A stretch of 64,000 nt of DNA from JAPPHY01 sp034423135 (GCA_034423135.1 DAOUJC010000007.1:62001-126000), one strand, 5' to 3'. Positions 1 through 7,078 are shown, counted from the stretch's first letter. Notes: generated by a model from the letters alone, not told the origin. Numbers and translations: made by a program.

Positions 1-1014
1 GAAGTACTTCGCGCCGGCATTGACAAGTCGCTGTAAGTCAACGTCAGATAATTTAGCAACTTCGTGCACTTGTCCATCAATGGCCTTGATTTTGGTATAT
101 CTTGTGGCTCCTGGCTCTCCTAGTGACAATTCGCGGTATAAGGGATGGTATGTCATTCGATTGTTGTCTCTGGCATACCAGACCAGATAGTTATTCACGT
201 TATCTATATATCTCGCGCCAAGCCCGATAGAAGTAGCGTAGGATATAATCGAAATGCAGTTTTCGGCTCCAAACACTTCGTCCATAAGTGATCTGACGTG
301 GTGAACATTCTCATCTCCAATCTGCACGAAGCAGGAACCGCTCTCGGTCAGCAGTTCCCGCGCCAGCAACAGGCGGTCCCGTAGGTAGGACAGGTAAGAG
401 TGAATCCCTAACTCCCAGGTGTCCCGGAATGCCCTGATGGTTTCTGGCTCCTGCGTCAGGTCCTCATCCCGCCCATCCCGAACATCACGCTTGTTGACAA
501 ATGGCTGGAAGTTGGAGCCGTAGGTGATGCCGTAGGGCGGGTCGATGTAGATCATCTGCACCTTGCCCGCCATGCCCTCCTTCTCCAGCAGGCTGTTCAT
601 CACCAAGAGGCTGTCGCCGGCCACGAGGCGGTTGGTCCAGTTGTGTCGGTGCTGGTAGAACTCGATAGCGTTGCGGACGGGAGGGTTCTCCTCCGGCAGC
701 TCGAACAAGCTGCCCTGAACGGGAGCGCCGTTGCCGTTAAGCTTGCGGGTCGCCTCGATGATGGTGCGAGGGTCTATGCGCTCATGGACGTGAAGCGAGA
801 CGGTTGGCACCTCGAACGAGGTGTGCTCTGCCTTGCCCGCCCATTGCAGCTGCGGGTCCAGGTGAGGGTCGTAGGCGTAGGTCTTCCGTCCCGCGTCCCG
901 GTCTGTCTCCGGCGTGACCAGGCCGACGGGCGGATTGTTGAGCCTATCTTTGTCCCGGTGGTCGTAGGACTCGATAGGCCGCTTGGTTTGGGACGGTCTT
1001 CTTCGAGATGTCAT
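1..1014 (-). CDS. Site-specific DNA-methyltransferase, type III Mod-like (partial, runs off the left edge)
   Basis: The reading frame is open from an ATG at 1012-1014 to the window edge, 338 codons, with the C-terminus missing. It carries the amino-methyltransferase motif DPPYG at about residues 158-162, preceded by a segment NRLVAGDSLLVMNSLL, the arrangement of beta-class N6-adenine methylases of type III restriction-modification systems. Downstream text (SGSCFVQIGDENVHHVRSL) also fits type III Mod proteins. It is on the same strand as the cyclase operon, 114 bp after the cyclase stop. The partner Res helicase-nuclease, if present, would lie beyond the left edge. A solitary or BREX-type methylase cannot be excluded. 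Confidence 0.85.
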   Translation of the reverse strand, partial: MTSRRRPSQTKRPIESYDHRDKDRLNNPPVGLVTPETDRDAGRKTYAYDPHLDPQLQWAGKAEHTSFEVPTVSLHVHERIDPRTIIEATRKLNGNGAPVQGSLFELPEENPPVRNAIEFYQHRHNWTNRLVAGDSLLVMNSLLEKEGMAGKVQMIYIDPPYGITYGSNFQPFVNKRDVRDGRDEDLTQEPETIRAFRDTWELGIHSYLSYLRDRLLLARELLTESGSCFVQIGDENVHHVRSLMDEVFGAENCISIISYATSIGLGARYIDNVNNYLVWYARDNNRMTYHPLYRELSLGEPGATRYTKIKAIDGQVHEVAKLSDVDLQRLVNAGAKYF

Positions 1015-1128
1015 GGTGCGCTCTTGGAGGCTATTCTACCACCAACTGCGTGTGGGCCGGAATACGGCGAGCTGCAGACGCGAGAGGGAGTGCGACTTCA
1101 GATTCCTGGTTAGGGGCCGCTTCGCTGA

Positions 1129-1821
1129 CTACACTCTCCACGTCCAACCTGACGTGTAGATCGTCCTATTTCCAATCTCGCGAGCTGTAGTACCAGTCCA
1201 CATATTCTGCCGATTGGCTCCGTACTTTGAGTTGTCATGGAGCTGGTCGTACACTTCAGCCGTGATCTGCGTGGCCGGCCCGGAGCGGGCAGACAGTTTG
1301 GCCGCATAGTTTGCCGCGCGGCCTACCCAGACAAGGTCATTTGCTCCCCGAATGCCGGTTCGTGCCACGAAGAGATTGCTTGTGTCGATGCCCACCACAT
1401 GCCTGACCTTATAGTTTGAGTTGCGATATACCTGCGGTATGGCCGGGTTTATGATCTTCTGCACGGCGTAGTTGATCTTGAGGGCGGAGCGTGCGGCATC
1501 GCTGTTCTTCGAGTTTCCGATGAAGACCGCCATGATGCGGTCTCCATCGTAAGACGTGATCTCTGCGCTCTCCGAGCGTATGATCCTGGCCGCGCAAGCC
1601 AGGAAGCACTTGTAGACCTCCGCCGCGAACCAAGGTTTCTTAGTGTCTACCAGTTTAGTCGAGTCGTCCAGGTCTGCGTAGAGGACCGTGCCAGTTAGGG
1701 TTACGGCATCGTTGCCGAGTTTCAGATCGTCTGACTCCGGCACCACGCGGCCTTGTCGTTCGGACCACCGCTCTTTGAGGATTTTCATTACTTCCGCGTT
1801 TAGGTTGTCTCCGAGTCCCAT
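1129..1821 (-). CDS. Class III nucleotide cyclase, probable Pycsar pyrimidine cyclase (PycC-like)
   Basis: This 230-residue protein is a single class III cyclase domain with no membrane segments. Visible motifs are LYADLDDST (metal Asp50), SYDGDRIMAVF (metal Asp94) and GRAANYAAKL, where Asn171 is the conserved transition-state Asn. The position of the usual catalytic Arg is Lys175. The residues that select adenine in adenylate cyclases (Lys and Asp) appear to be Ser90 and Val164, so it is probably not a normal adenylate cyclase. A strong AAGGAGG lies 7 nt before the ATG. It starts 22 nt after the CNB-TIR gene. In Pycsar systems such a cyclase makes cCMP or cUMP on phage infection to trigger the effector. 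The actual product is an inference. Confidence 0.87.
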   Translation of the reverse strand: MGLGDNLNAEVMKILKERWSERQGRVVPESDDLKLGNDAVTLTGTVLYADLDDSTKLVDTKKPWFAAEVYKCFLACAARIIRSESAEITSYDGDRIMAVFIGNSKNSDAARSALKINYAVQKIINPAIPQVYRNSNYKVRHVVGIDTSNLFVARTGIRGANDLVWVGRAANYAAKLSARSGPATQITAEVYDQLHDNSKYGANRQNMWTGTTAREIGNRTIYTSGWTWRV

Positions 1822-1843
1822 ATTCTCACCTCCTTGGGCGGCC

Positions 1844-2752
1844 TCAGCGAGGCCCCGCTTTCAGTATCAAGCTCCTCAATTGAATGCACGCGGGCGCAAT
1901 TGTGGACGATAGCTCGCCCTGCGGGTCTCGCCTGTATCTTATTGTCGTAAGACCTTCTAGGTCCGTAGGAATCTTGATGTTGACTCCATCCGGGCATACT
2001 AGGAACGTGTTGGAGCGGCCCAGAGCGCCCATGAAGAATCCCAGCTCGAACACTATGTTGTCCCTTGGAGCGTCGGTTGTAGCATCGCGGCTGATGACCT
2101 TGTCGTCCGGGGACAGGACGAGGGCGGCAAAATCGACGCCCGGCAACTCGCGCTCCAGTGATTCGATGGGAAACCTTGATGCCTCGAAAATGCCGTCTGT
2201 CCACACGTTGACCAGTATCGGGTCGTGTTCGAGCGCTGATTGGATCGCCTGGGCCACAGATAGCGACTCCGTCGAACATCCCACGAACAAGACTGGGCGC
2301 GGATTCACGGGCGATACAAATCGATTCCGCTGCCGGAGACGCTCGGCCAGGACTCTGGCAATGTTTCGCCAGAGTTGAGGATTGACATCGGCCAGATCTA
2401 TGAAGGCGCTTGCGGAAACCCGCGCGACGACCACCTCACCCTTGGCCACCGCGGTTGCCGACCGCGGCTGCCCAGTATCCACCACCGCCATCTCGCCAAT
2501 GTGTTGGCCCGTCCACCTAACGGCGACCTCTCTGCCGCCCACTAGGATCGAGACTGCCCCGGACAAGATGAAGAAGATGTCGTTGTCAGGCGCAGACTCT
2601 TCAATGAGGACTGCACCTGCGGAGAAGCCAGTAACCGCGACTTTGTCGAAGATAGCCTCAGCCAGATTGTCGCTCCCGCCAATGACGGGCTGTTCTTTGA
2701 GCGCGTCGATTACAAAGCGTCGGCCGTCGTAACCTGTGAATCGTGAAAGCAT
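1844..2752 (-). CDS. Cyclic-nucleotide-binding/TIR-domain effector, PycTIR-like
   Basis: This 302-residue protein has two domains. Residues about 15-120 are a cyclic-nucleotide-binding domain with a phosphate-binding cassette (GEMAVVDTGQPRSA, Glu87 and Arg97). Residues about 153-257 are a TIR-like domain of the CAP12/Pycsar type, containing RDNIVFELGFFMGALG with the expected catalytic Glu236. In known Pycsar-TIR effectors, binding of cyclic CMP/UMP switches on NAD+ cleavage and stops growth of infected cells. The chosen ATG at 2750-2752 has GGAAG upstream. An in-frame GTG at 2780-2782, abutting the ImmA stop, would add 10 residues but lacks a ribosome site. Gene order (effector before cyclase) and the shared operon support joint function. 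Confidence 0.87.
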   Translation of the reverse strand: MLSRFTGYDGRRFVIDALKEQPVIGGSDNLAEAIFDKVAVTGFSAGAVLIEESAPDNDIFFILSGAVSILVGGREVAVRWTGQHIGEMAVVDTGQPRSATAVAKGEVVVARVSASAFIDLADVNPQLWRNIARVLAERLRQRNRFVSPVNPRPVLFVGCSTESLSVAQAIQSALEHDPILVNVWTDGIFEASRFPIESLERELPGVDFAALVLSPDDKVISRDATTDAPRDNIVFELGFFMGALGRSNTFLVCPDGVNIKIPTDLEGLTTIRYRRDPQGELSSTIAPACIQLRSLILKAGPR

Positions 2753-2782
2753 GGCTCTTTCTTCCGGGATAGTTCTTCTCAC

Positions 2783-3526
2783 CTAGGTTGCCAGATTCAG
2801 CATTGGCTCGCTTGAAGATCGCTCCAGTCCCAGAGTGTTCAGACGAATGCGCGCGGCTTCTTGGGAGACTTGGCAGCGCCTGGACATTTCTTGAATCAGG
2901 TCTGTGTACGCTTGTGTGTCTGCCGCTGGAATACCCGCGAGAAGATCATCTCCCGGTCTGACTCCCACAATGATTCGCACCAAGTCAGTGAAGGTCCTGC
3001 TTGGCATCAGCAAGGCTGCCATTCCGAGATTTGCCTGTACCTCTTTCCAGTCGCCTGTGCCCCGGGCAAACCAGATGTGGCGCTCTAAGCACCTAGTCGT
3101 AGTTGTTTCCACCTTCGACTCTGCTTCATTGGAGAACAGTAGTCTCTGTCCTGGAGGTCGCTCGACAAGTCGCCTATGCATGATCACGTGGGCGGCCTCA
3201 TGCGCCAACGTAGCCCGCCACCTCCCTAGAAGCCCTCTTGGGCTGGCCCCCTCGTCCGCCTGTTCTGTGAGGTAACGATTGATTTCAACCACAGGCTGGC
3301 GCCCGGTGATGAATGTACTGACTCCCAGCAAACCGGGACCTAGTTCGCAATACAGGTCAAGCCTGACTTGGAGATGCAATTCCAAGAAGGCTTCCAGATC
3401 CACCAGGGGAACAGCGGCGCTTGGGAACATGTCACACTGTTGAAGCTCATGTGCCATGATGTCCTCAATCTCACTCTCTTCGAACCAGAGCCGCCGCTCT
3501 CCATTTGGGCTTCGGTAATCCTTCAT
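2783..3526 (-). CDS. ImmA/IrrE family metallo-endopeptidase
   Basis: The 247-residue protein contains the zinc-protease signature HEAAH at residues 109-113, in the context TLAHEAAHVIMHR. It is followed about 50 residues later by EVQANLGMAALLMP, where Glu162 matches the third zinc ligand and the downstream LLMP typical of ImmA/IrrE (COG2856) proteins. Such proteases cleave XRE-type repressors, as ImmA cleaves ImmR in ICEBs1 and IrrE/PprI cleaves DdrO. The ATG overlaps the XRE stop codon (ATGA, 3523-3526), so translation is coupled, and the gene abuts the effector. The likely role is anti-repressor for the XRE protein controlling this operon. The signal that activates it is not visible. Confidence 0.88.
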   Translation of the reverse strand: MKDYRSPNGERRLWFEESEIEDIMAHELQQCDMFPSAAVPLVDLEAFLELHLQVRLDLYCELGPGLLGVSTFITGRQPVVEINRYLTEQADEGASPRGLLGRWRATLAHEAAHVIMHRRLVERPPGQRLLFSNEAESKVETTTTRCLERHIWFARGTGDWKEVQANLGMAALLMPSRTFTDLVRIIVGVRPGDDLLAGIPAADTQAYTDLIQEMSRRCQVSQEAARIRLNTLGLERSSSEPMLNLAT

Positions 3527-3873
3527 GACTTGTCCTCTGGGTTCTCTAGCTGCTCAAGACTGTCCAAGAGCTTCTGGAGGCCCTCCTGGTCAAGGTTGGT
3601 TTCGGCCACTCTGCGGAAGAGCTGACCCGCCAGCTTCTCCTGGCGGAGGTAATGCTCCGCTCCTTCCCCCAACCGTCCTGCCTGTTGCATCAATCCATCA
3701 AAGTCCAAACCAATGACCTCCGAGATTTTGCGAAGCACTGACTCCGAAGGCGTCCGACGGTCGTTCTCTATGTCAGCCAAGTAGGAAGGCACAATGCCAA
3801 CCTGTCTAGCCAGAGCACGTAGACTGAGCTTCTTGGCTATTCGACCTCTATTGATTAAGTCGCCCAAAGGCAC
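3523..3873 (-). CDS. XRE-family transcriptional repressor, first gene of the Pycsar-like operon
   Basis: The helix-turn-helix spans about residues 17-40 (SLRALARQVGIVPSYLADIE). A charged helical C-terminus follows, ending ENPEDKS. I chose a GTG start at 3871-3873 because GGAGGAG lies 6 nt upstream (3880-3886), which gives 116 residues. Upstream in-frame ATGs at 3927 and 4038 would run translation through the promoter and operator. The stop overlaps the ImmA start. The gene is probably autorepressed through the inverted repeat at 3907-3926 and de-repressed when ImmA cleaves it. Start choice is an inference; the XRE fold is clear. Confidence 0.85.
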   Translation of the reverse strand: MPLGDLINRGRIAKKLSLRALARQVGIVPSYLADIENDRRTPSESVLRKISEVIGLDFDGLMQQAGRLGEGAEHYLRQEKLAGQLFRRVAETNLDQEGLQKLLDSLEQLENPEDKS

Positions 3874-3906
3874 TGCGCACTCCTCCAAGACACATTGTGT
3901 GTTCTG

Positions 3907-3926
3907 TGTACGCTTACTAGCGTACA
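3907..3926. promoter_or_regulatory. Inverted-repeat operator, TGTACGC-N6-GCGTACA
   Basis: A 20-bp perfect inverted repeat with 7-nt arms and a TTACTA centre covers the -10 region of the operon promoter. Its position suits autorepression by the XRE protein encoded just downstream. Binding is inferred from position. Confidence 0.6.
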
Positions 3927-3948
3927 TCTCTGCATTGGCCTCTGTCAA
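3919..3948 (-). promoter_or_regulatory. Sigma70-type promoter of the XRE-ImmA-TIR-cyclase operon
   Basis: Read on the minus strand there is a perfect TTGACA (3943-3948), an 18-nt spacer and TACGCT (3919-3924). It lies about 45 nt upstream of the GTG start of the XRE gene. The -10 box is weak and sits inside the inverted repeat, as expected for a repressible promoter. Confidence 0.6.
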
Positions 3949-4021
3949 CAGCCTGACTGGATAACATCGTTCACCTCGCTCACATGGCCGGGCCGCCCTA
4001 CCACAAAACTGCGCCCAATAC

Positions 4022-4039
4022 AATGCCTTGCAAGGCATT
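4022..4039. promoter_or_regulatory. 18-bp perfect palindrome in the divergent intergenic region
   Basis: AATGCCTTG is followed immediately by its reverse complement CAAGGCATT. It lies between the leftward defence operon and the rightward replication-relaxation gene, 62 bp before the latter's start. A looser TGTGA-N12-TCACA pair follows at 4043-4064. Probably an operator for the rightward gene; the protein that binds is unknown. Confidence 0.45.
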
Positions 4040-4100
4040 ACATGTGAGCAATTTCTCGTTCACAATGAGATGTCGGGGTATTGCCAACTGGAGCAGATGA

Positions 4101-6113
4101 TTGGTCGTCACAGAGCCACGAACACGACAGTTGACCGGCACCACGCAGGCTGGACCGCGCCTTGAGAGAGCGGTCCGGGAGTACGTGCGCGCGTACTCGG
4201 CGCTGCACGGACGGCGTAAGGCAGCCGAGCATCTCGGCGTTTCCCGCCACACACTGTGGCGTTTCCTCGAACGGGGCCACATGGGACACGCTGTGCCCTC
4301 CGCCGTCCTGAACTCCGTCGGCGAAAGCGCCCGGGCGATTGGGGAAGCCACGTTCGAACTCGTGATCGACCTGGAGGGCCTGCGGCCGGACCCTGCGCTG
4401 CGCTCCCTTCGCCAGGGGCTTGAACAGGCGCTCCTGCTGCTGTGCGCCACGCCCCTGGCCATCGTGGAGGAACTGTCCCTTTTCGGACGCGTCCCGGCCT
4501 CCACGCTCCGAGACCGGCTGAAGAAGCTGACCGAGCGAGGCCTGGTGGACTCAGTGACGCACCACCTGAGCGTCCTGGGGATTCGCCCTCAGCGCCGGTA
4601 CTTCCCAACGGAGAAGGGCGTCATCGCCGGAGCCATGGCCACCAAGGGTGAGGCGCACATGCTCAGGGCATACCCGGTGTCGAAGCAGTGGTTCCGGCTG
4701 CTGGCCGAGCGACTGGACGCCGTGGCCGTGCTCCACCGCGTCGCCGCCATGATCGCCGACGCCGACCCGCACGGAGACACGGTGCGGGTTGACCACTACC
4801 GCAACGGTCCCTACGACATGCTGATCACCCTGTCCGGAGGACGCTCCATCGGAGTGATTCGCCAGGGACCAGCGTTGCCCACGTCCAGGCTCCGCTATCG
4901 CCTCAGGAGCATCGAGCGGCTGGACAGCGACGAGACGCCATTTGTCACCCTGGTGCTGACCCACGCAGACCAGGCCGCCCGCAGGGCCATCCGCTCCCTG
5001 GGAGACCCGTTGGAGCATCGCAGGACCTTCGTGACGACGGAGGGAGAGCTTCTGGCCTGCGACCACACGGGAGTCGTCTGGCAGCAGTGCGGGAGTGGCG
5101 TGGGCGAGGCTGTTCGCATCGACGCCGACGCGTCCTTGGCTGGCATCCTGTCCTGGGCGGAGCGCCTGCTGGACTCGTCCTACTCCTTGCTCCGAGACAG
5201 ACCCAAGCCGAGGCCCAGCACCCTCTATCCCCCAGGCGTACAGACCTCCATGCCGGAGCCCACCGAGCAGCTCACACCGGCCCTCTCGGTGCAGCTGACC
5301 GGCGCTGAGAAGGACGCCCTAGACCTGCTGGCCTCCTGGCCCCTGTGCACCCGCGAGCAGCTCTCAGGACTGATGAAGGGTGTCACCCAGCGCCGGGTCA
5401 ACCAGGTGCTCCGATCCCTTGCCCAGCATGGCCTCGTCCGATCCGACGAGCCCCTGCACATACTCACCGACGAGGGATTGACATACCTGGCCCGCAGGGA
5501 CCGTGCCGCCGTCGGTCTGACCCTCGACCGCTGGAGCGCCGAGCCTCTGTACCTGAACGCCGACATCTACGCAGGGACAGCCGTGCGCGCCCTGGCATCC
5601 CAGATGCGGCACCACGCCGGCGTCGTCGACTTCGTTGCCGGGCTCTCAACCGAGGTCGCCCGCTCCCCGGACCACGACCTGTTCGACCTGCTGCCCACGT
5701 CACGCTCCAGCATCGGCTACCGCTACGACTGGACCACCTACGTCATCCATCCCGACGCCTCCTTCACCCTGGAATACCAAGGCCGGTGGCGCCCGTACCT
5801 GCTGGAGTTCGAGCGACGTGCCACGACGCCGAAGCGCGCCCGCGCCCGGTTGAAGTCCTACCGTCGCTACTTCGACAGCGGATGGGCTGAGCGAGACCAC
5901 GCGAGACGCCCGCCCCGGGTGCTCTTCGTTTTCGAGTCCACGGACAGCGAGAAGGCCTTCCTGGACGTCGCCGACACGGTGAAGGGCGTGCCCATCATCA
6001 CCTCCAACGCAAAGACCCTTGCGAAGCGTGGCATCCTGGGCGACTCGTGGATATTTCCGCCCCCTCTATCCCTCGACAGGAGGCCTCTATCGTCCCCGGA
6101 CCCGGTGGCATAA
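4101..6113 (+). CDS. Replication-relaxation family protein (relaxase-like, winged-helix DNA-binding)
   Basis: The 670-residue protein starts with a Fis-like helix-turn-helix (residues about 38-60, AAEHLGVSRHTLWRFLE). A winged helix follows (about 117-175), and a second winged helix (about 395-470) contains REQLSGLMKGVTQRRVNQVL. The C-terminal part (about 490-640) has HHAGVVDFVAGL, then HPDASFTLE, then LLEFERRATTPKRAR and a KSYRRYF helix, the pattern of the Replic_Relax family (PF13814), whose members occur on plasmids and integrative elements. The start is TTG at 4101, with GGAG 7 nt upstream. It fits an island mobilisation or replication gene. Catalytic activity has not been shown for most members, so the function stays broad. 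Confidence 0.72.
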   Translation: MVVTEPRTRQLTGTTQAGPRLERAVREYVRAYSALHGRRKAAEHLGVSRHTLWRFLERGHMGHAVPSAVLNSVGESARAIGEATFELVIDLEGLRPDPALRSLRQGLEQALLLLCATPLAIVEELSLFGRVPASTLRDRLKKLTERGLVDSVTHHLSVLGIRPQRRYFPTEKGVIAGAMATKGEAHMLRAYPVSKQWFRLLAERLDAVAVLHRVAAMIADADPHGDTVRVDHYRNGPYDMLITLSGGRSIGVIRQGPALPTSRLRYRLRSIERLDSDETPFVTLVLTHADQAARRAIRSLGDPLEHRRTFVTTEGELLACDHTGVVWQQCGSGVGEAVRIDADASLAGILSWAERLLDSSYSLLRDRPKPRPSTLYPPGVQTSMPEPTEQLTPALSVQLTGAEKDALDLLASWPLCTREQLSGLMKGVTQRRVNQVLRSLAQHGLVRSDEPLHILTDEGLTYLARRDRAAVGLTLDRWSAEPLYLNADIYAGTAVRALASQMRHHAGVVDFVAGLSTEVARSPDHDLFDLLPTSRSSIGYRYDWTTYVIHPDASFTLEYQGRWRPYLLEFERRATTPKRARARLKSYRRYFDSGWAERDHARRPPRVLFVFESTDSEKAFLDVADTVKGVPIITSNAKTLAKRGILGDSWIFPPPLSLDRRPLSSPDPVA

Positions 6114-6517
6114 TGTCCACTCTTCCGTTCCGACCACTTCCTGTAGGGGATGTCCCAGCAGCCATGCTGGGACAACTTATTGCACTTCTACAACCCCTCC
6201 AGCGCCTTGTGCCCTCCCGACTGCAATATGGTGCAGAACTGACACGTCAGGGGAAGGCTGAGGCACACCACTTCTCCACTGCACTTCAGCTTGGACTCAC
6301 AGCTACAGCAGCCTCACCCAGGCCACTGCTGAACATCGCCTCGAAGGTCACAGAGGCATGTTCCACAACCGTCCCCAGTTCGTTCCGACCACTTCCTGTA
6401 GGGGGACAAAAGGGCATTCCTACACCTACGGTGTCAGCCCCCAACAGGTCGAAATGTGGCAATTGTTGCAGCGCGCCGGCGGTGGTTGAAGATCGGTTGC
6501 CCACTGGCATACAGTAA
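6113..6517 (+). CDS. Hypothetical 134-aa ORF overlapping the previous stop; may instead be non-coding origin DNA
   Basis: An ATG at 6113-6115 overlaps the stop of the replication-relaxation gene (TAATG), giving a 134-residue frame with no recognised domain. The protein would repeat FRPLPVG twice because of a 23-bp direct repeat (6127-6149 and 6382-6404). The same DNA also contains a perfect hairpin at 6151-6174. The composition (Pro/Ser/Ala rich, four Cys near the C-terminus) is not convincing for a folded protein. I am unsure whether this is a gene or a cis-acting site beside a relaxase-like gene. Confidence 0.3.
   Translation: MSTLPFRPLPVGDVPAAMLGQLIALLQPLQRLVPSRLQYGAELTRQGKAEAHHFSTALQLGLTATAASPRPLLNIASKVTEACSTTVPSSFRPLPVGGQKGIPTPTVSAPNRSKCGNCCSAPAVVEDRLPTGIQ
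6127..6404. repeat. Pair of 23-bp direct repeats plus perfect hairpin, candidate origin/oriT
   Basis: The 23-bp sequence starting GTTCCGACCACTTCC occurs identically at 6127-6149 and 6382-6404. Directly after the first copy is TGTCCCAGCA (6151-6160), a 4-nt loop and the exact complement TGCTGGGACA (6165-6174). A smaller hairpin ACACC-TAC-GGTGT lies at 6422-6434. Direct repeats next to a perfect stem-loop, immediately downstream of a relaxase-like gene, are typical of transfer or replication origins. The function is inferred. Confidence 0.45.
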
Positions 6518-6527
6518 GACACCGTGC

Positions 6528-6533
6528 TATAAT
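6528..6533 (+). promoter_or_regulatory. -10 box (TATAAT) of the ribbon-helix-helix gene
   Basis: A perfect TATAAT lies 20 nt before the ATG at 6554. No good -35 box is visible at the right distance, so an activator or an extended contact may be needed. Its position argues against translation starting at the GTG at 6539. Confidence 0.45.
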
Positions 6534-6553
6534 AACGGGTGAAGAGAGCAACC

Positions 6554-6781
6554 ATGTCACCAAAGCTATCGAGGAACACCGAGACCATCACCTTCTCCCT
6601 CCCACCGGAGATGGCCGAACAACTCCGTCAGGTGGTGAAGGAGGAGGAGCGCACCTTGAGCGAGCTCTTGCGGGAGGCGATCCGCCTGTACATGGAGGAG
6701 AGGGAATGGCGCAGACGGGAGCGGCTGGAACGGCTGCGCTCCCGTCACGCTGAGACGTCAGAATCGGGAGGAGATGATTGA
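6554..6781 (+). CDS. Ribbon-helix-helix (CopG/RHH_1) DNA-binding protein
   Basis: The 75-residue product has a beta strand ETITFSLPPEM, then two helices EQLRQVVKEEERTLSELLREAIRLYMEE, the classic RHH layout. A very basic, Arg-rich tail follows. I used the ATG at 6554 rather than the GTG at 6539 because the -10 box is at 6528-6533. No toxin gene follows, so it may be an orphan antitoxin or an island regulator for the recombinase downstream or the relaxase-like gene upstream. The fold is clear; the target is unknown. Confidence 0.75.
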   Translation: MSPKLSRNTETITFSLPPEMAEQLRQVVKEEERTLSELLREAIRLYMEEREWRRRERLERLRSRHAETSESGGDD

Positions 6782-6800
6782 CCTATTTTCGCAAGGTGTC

Positions 6801-7004
6801 TCAGCGGTTGCGCAACCACTGGATAGCGTATCCGATGCCTGCCACTGCCGAGACGACCACAACGATCCGGGACAGCAGAACAGGGAACTCCCACATTTCG
6901 TACTTGTCATCACTAAAGGCCTCAATCCCCAGCCAATTGCATATGGCAATAAGCCAAAACGTAGCAAGAAGCAGGACAGCGAAACCTTTTGGAGAATGTC
7001 GCAT
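6801..7004 (-). CDS. Small membrane protein, two predicted transmembrane segments
   Basis: This 67-residue frame runs against the two island genes around it. It has two hydrophobic stretches, about residues 8-29 (FAVLLLATFWLIAICNWLG) and 42-62 (VLLSRIVVVVSAVAGIGYA), separated by an acidic hinge with DDKYE. Basic residues at both ends (RHS.K and RNR) suit a helical hairpin with both termini in the cytoplasm. A TATAAT sits just before the ATG on the minus strand, but there is no Shine-Dalgarno, so translation would be nearly leaderless. No family is recognised. It could be a chance frame, but the TM pattern is unusually clean. Confidence 0.42.
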   Translation of the reverse strand: MRHSPKGFAVLLLATFWLIAICNWLGIEAFSDDKYEMWEFPVLLSRIVVVVSAVAGIGYAIQWLRNR

Positions 7005-7078
7005 GGGAGGATTATACCGCGTGAGAAGGCTGCGCTCCCACCAGTCTGATCATGACCGAACAGAAGGAGAAGAGACTG

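Noticed and set aside
4043..4064. A CRP-like site TGTGA...TCACA before the replication-relaxation gene
   Set aside because: The spacer is 12 nt instead of the 6 nt of CRP sites, so it is at most a different inverted repeat.
6774..7049. A 91-codon plus-strand frame after the RHH gene as a possible toxin
   Set aside because: It shows no toxin-like pattern, has no ribosome site, and the minus-strand small membrane protein is the better candidate in this stretch.
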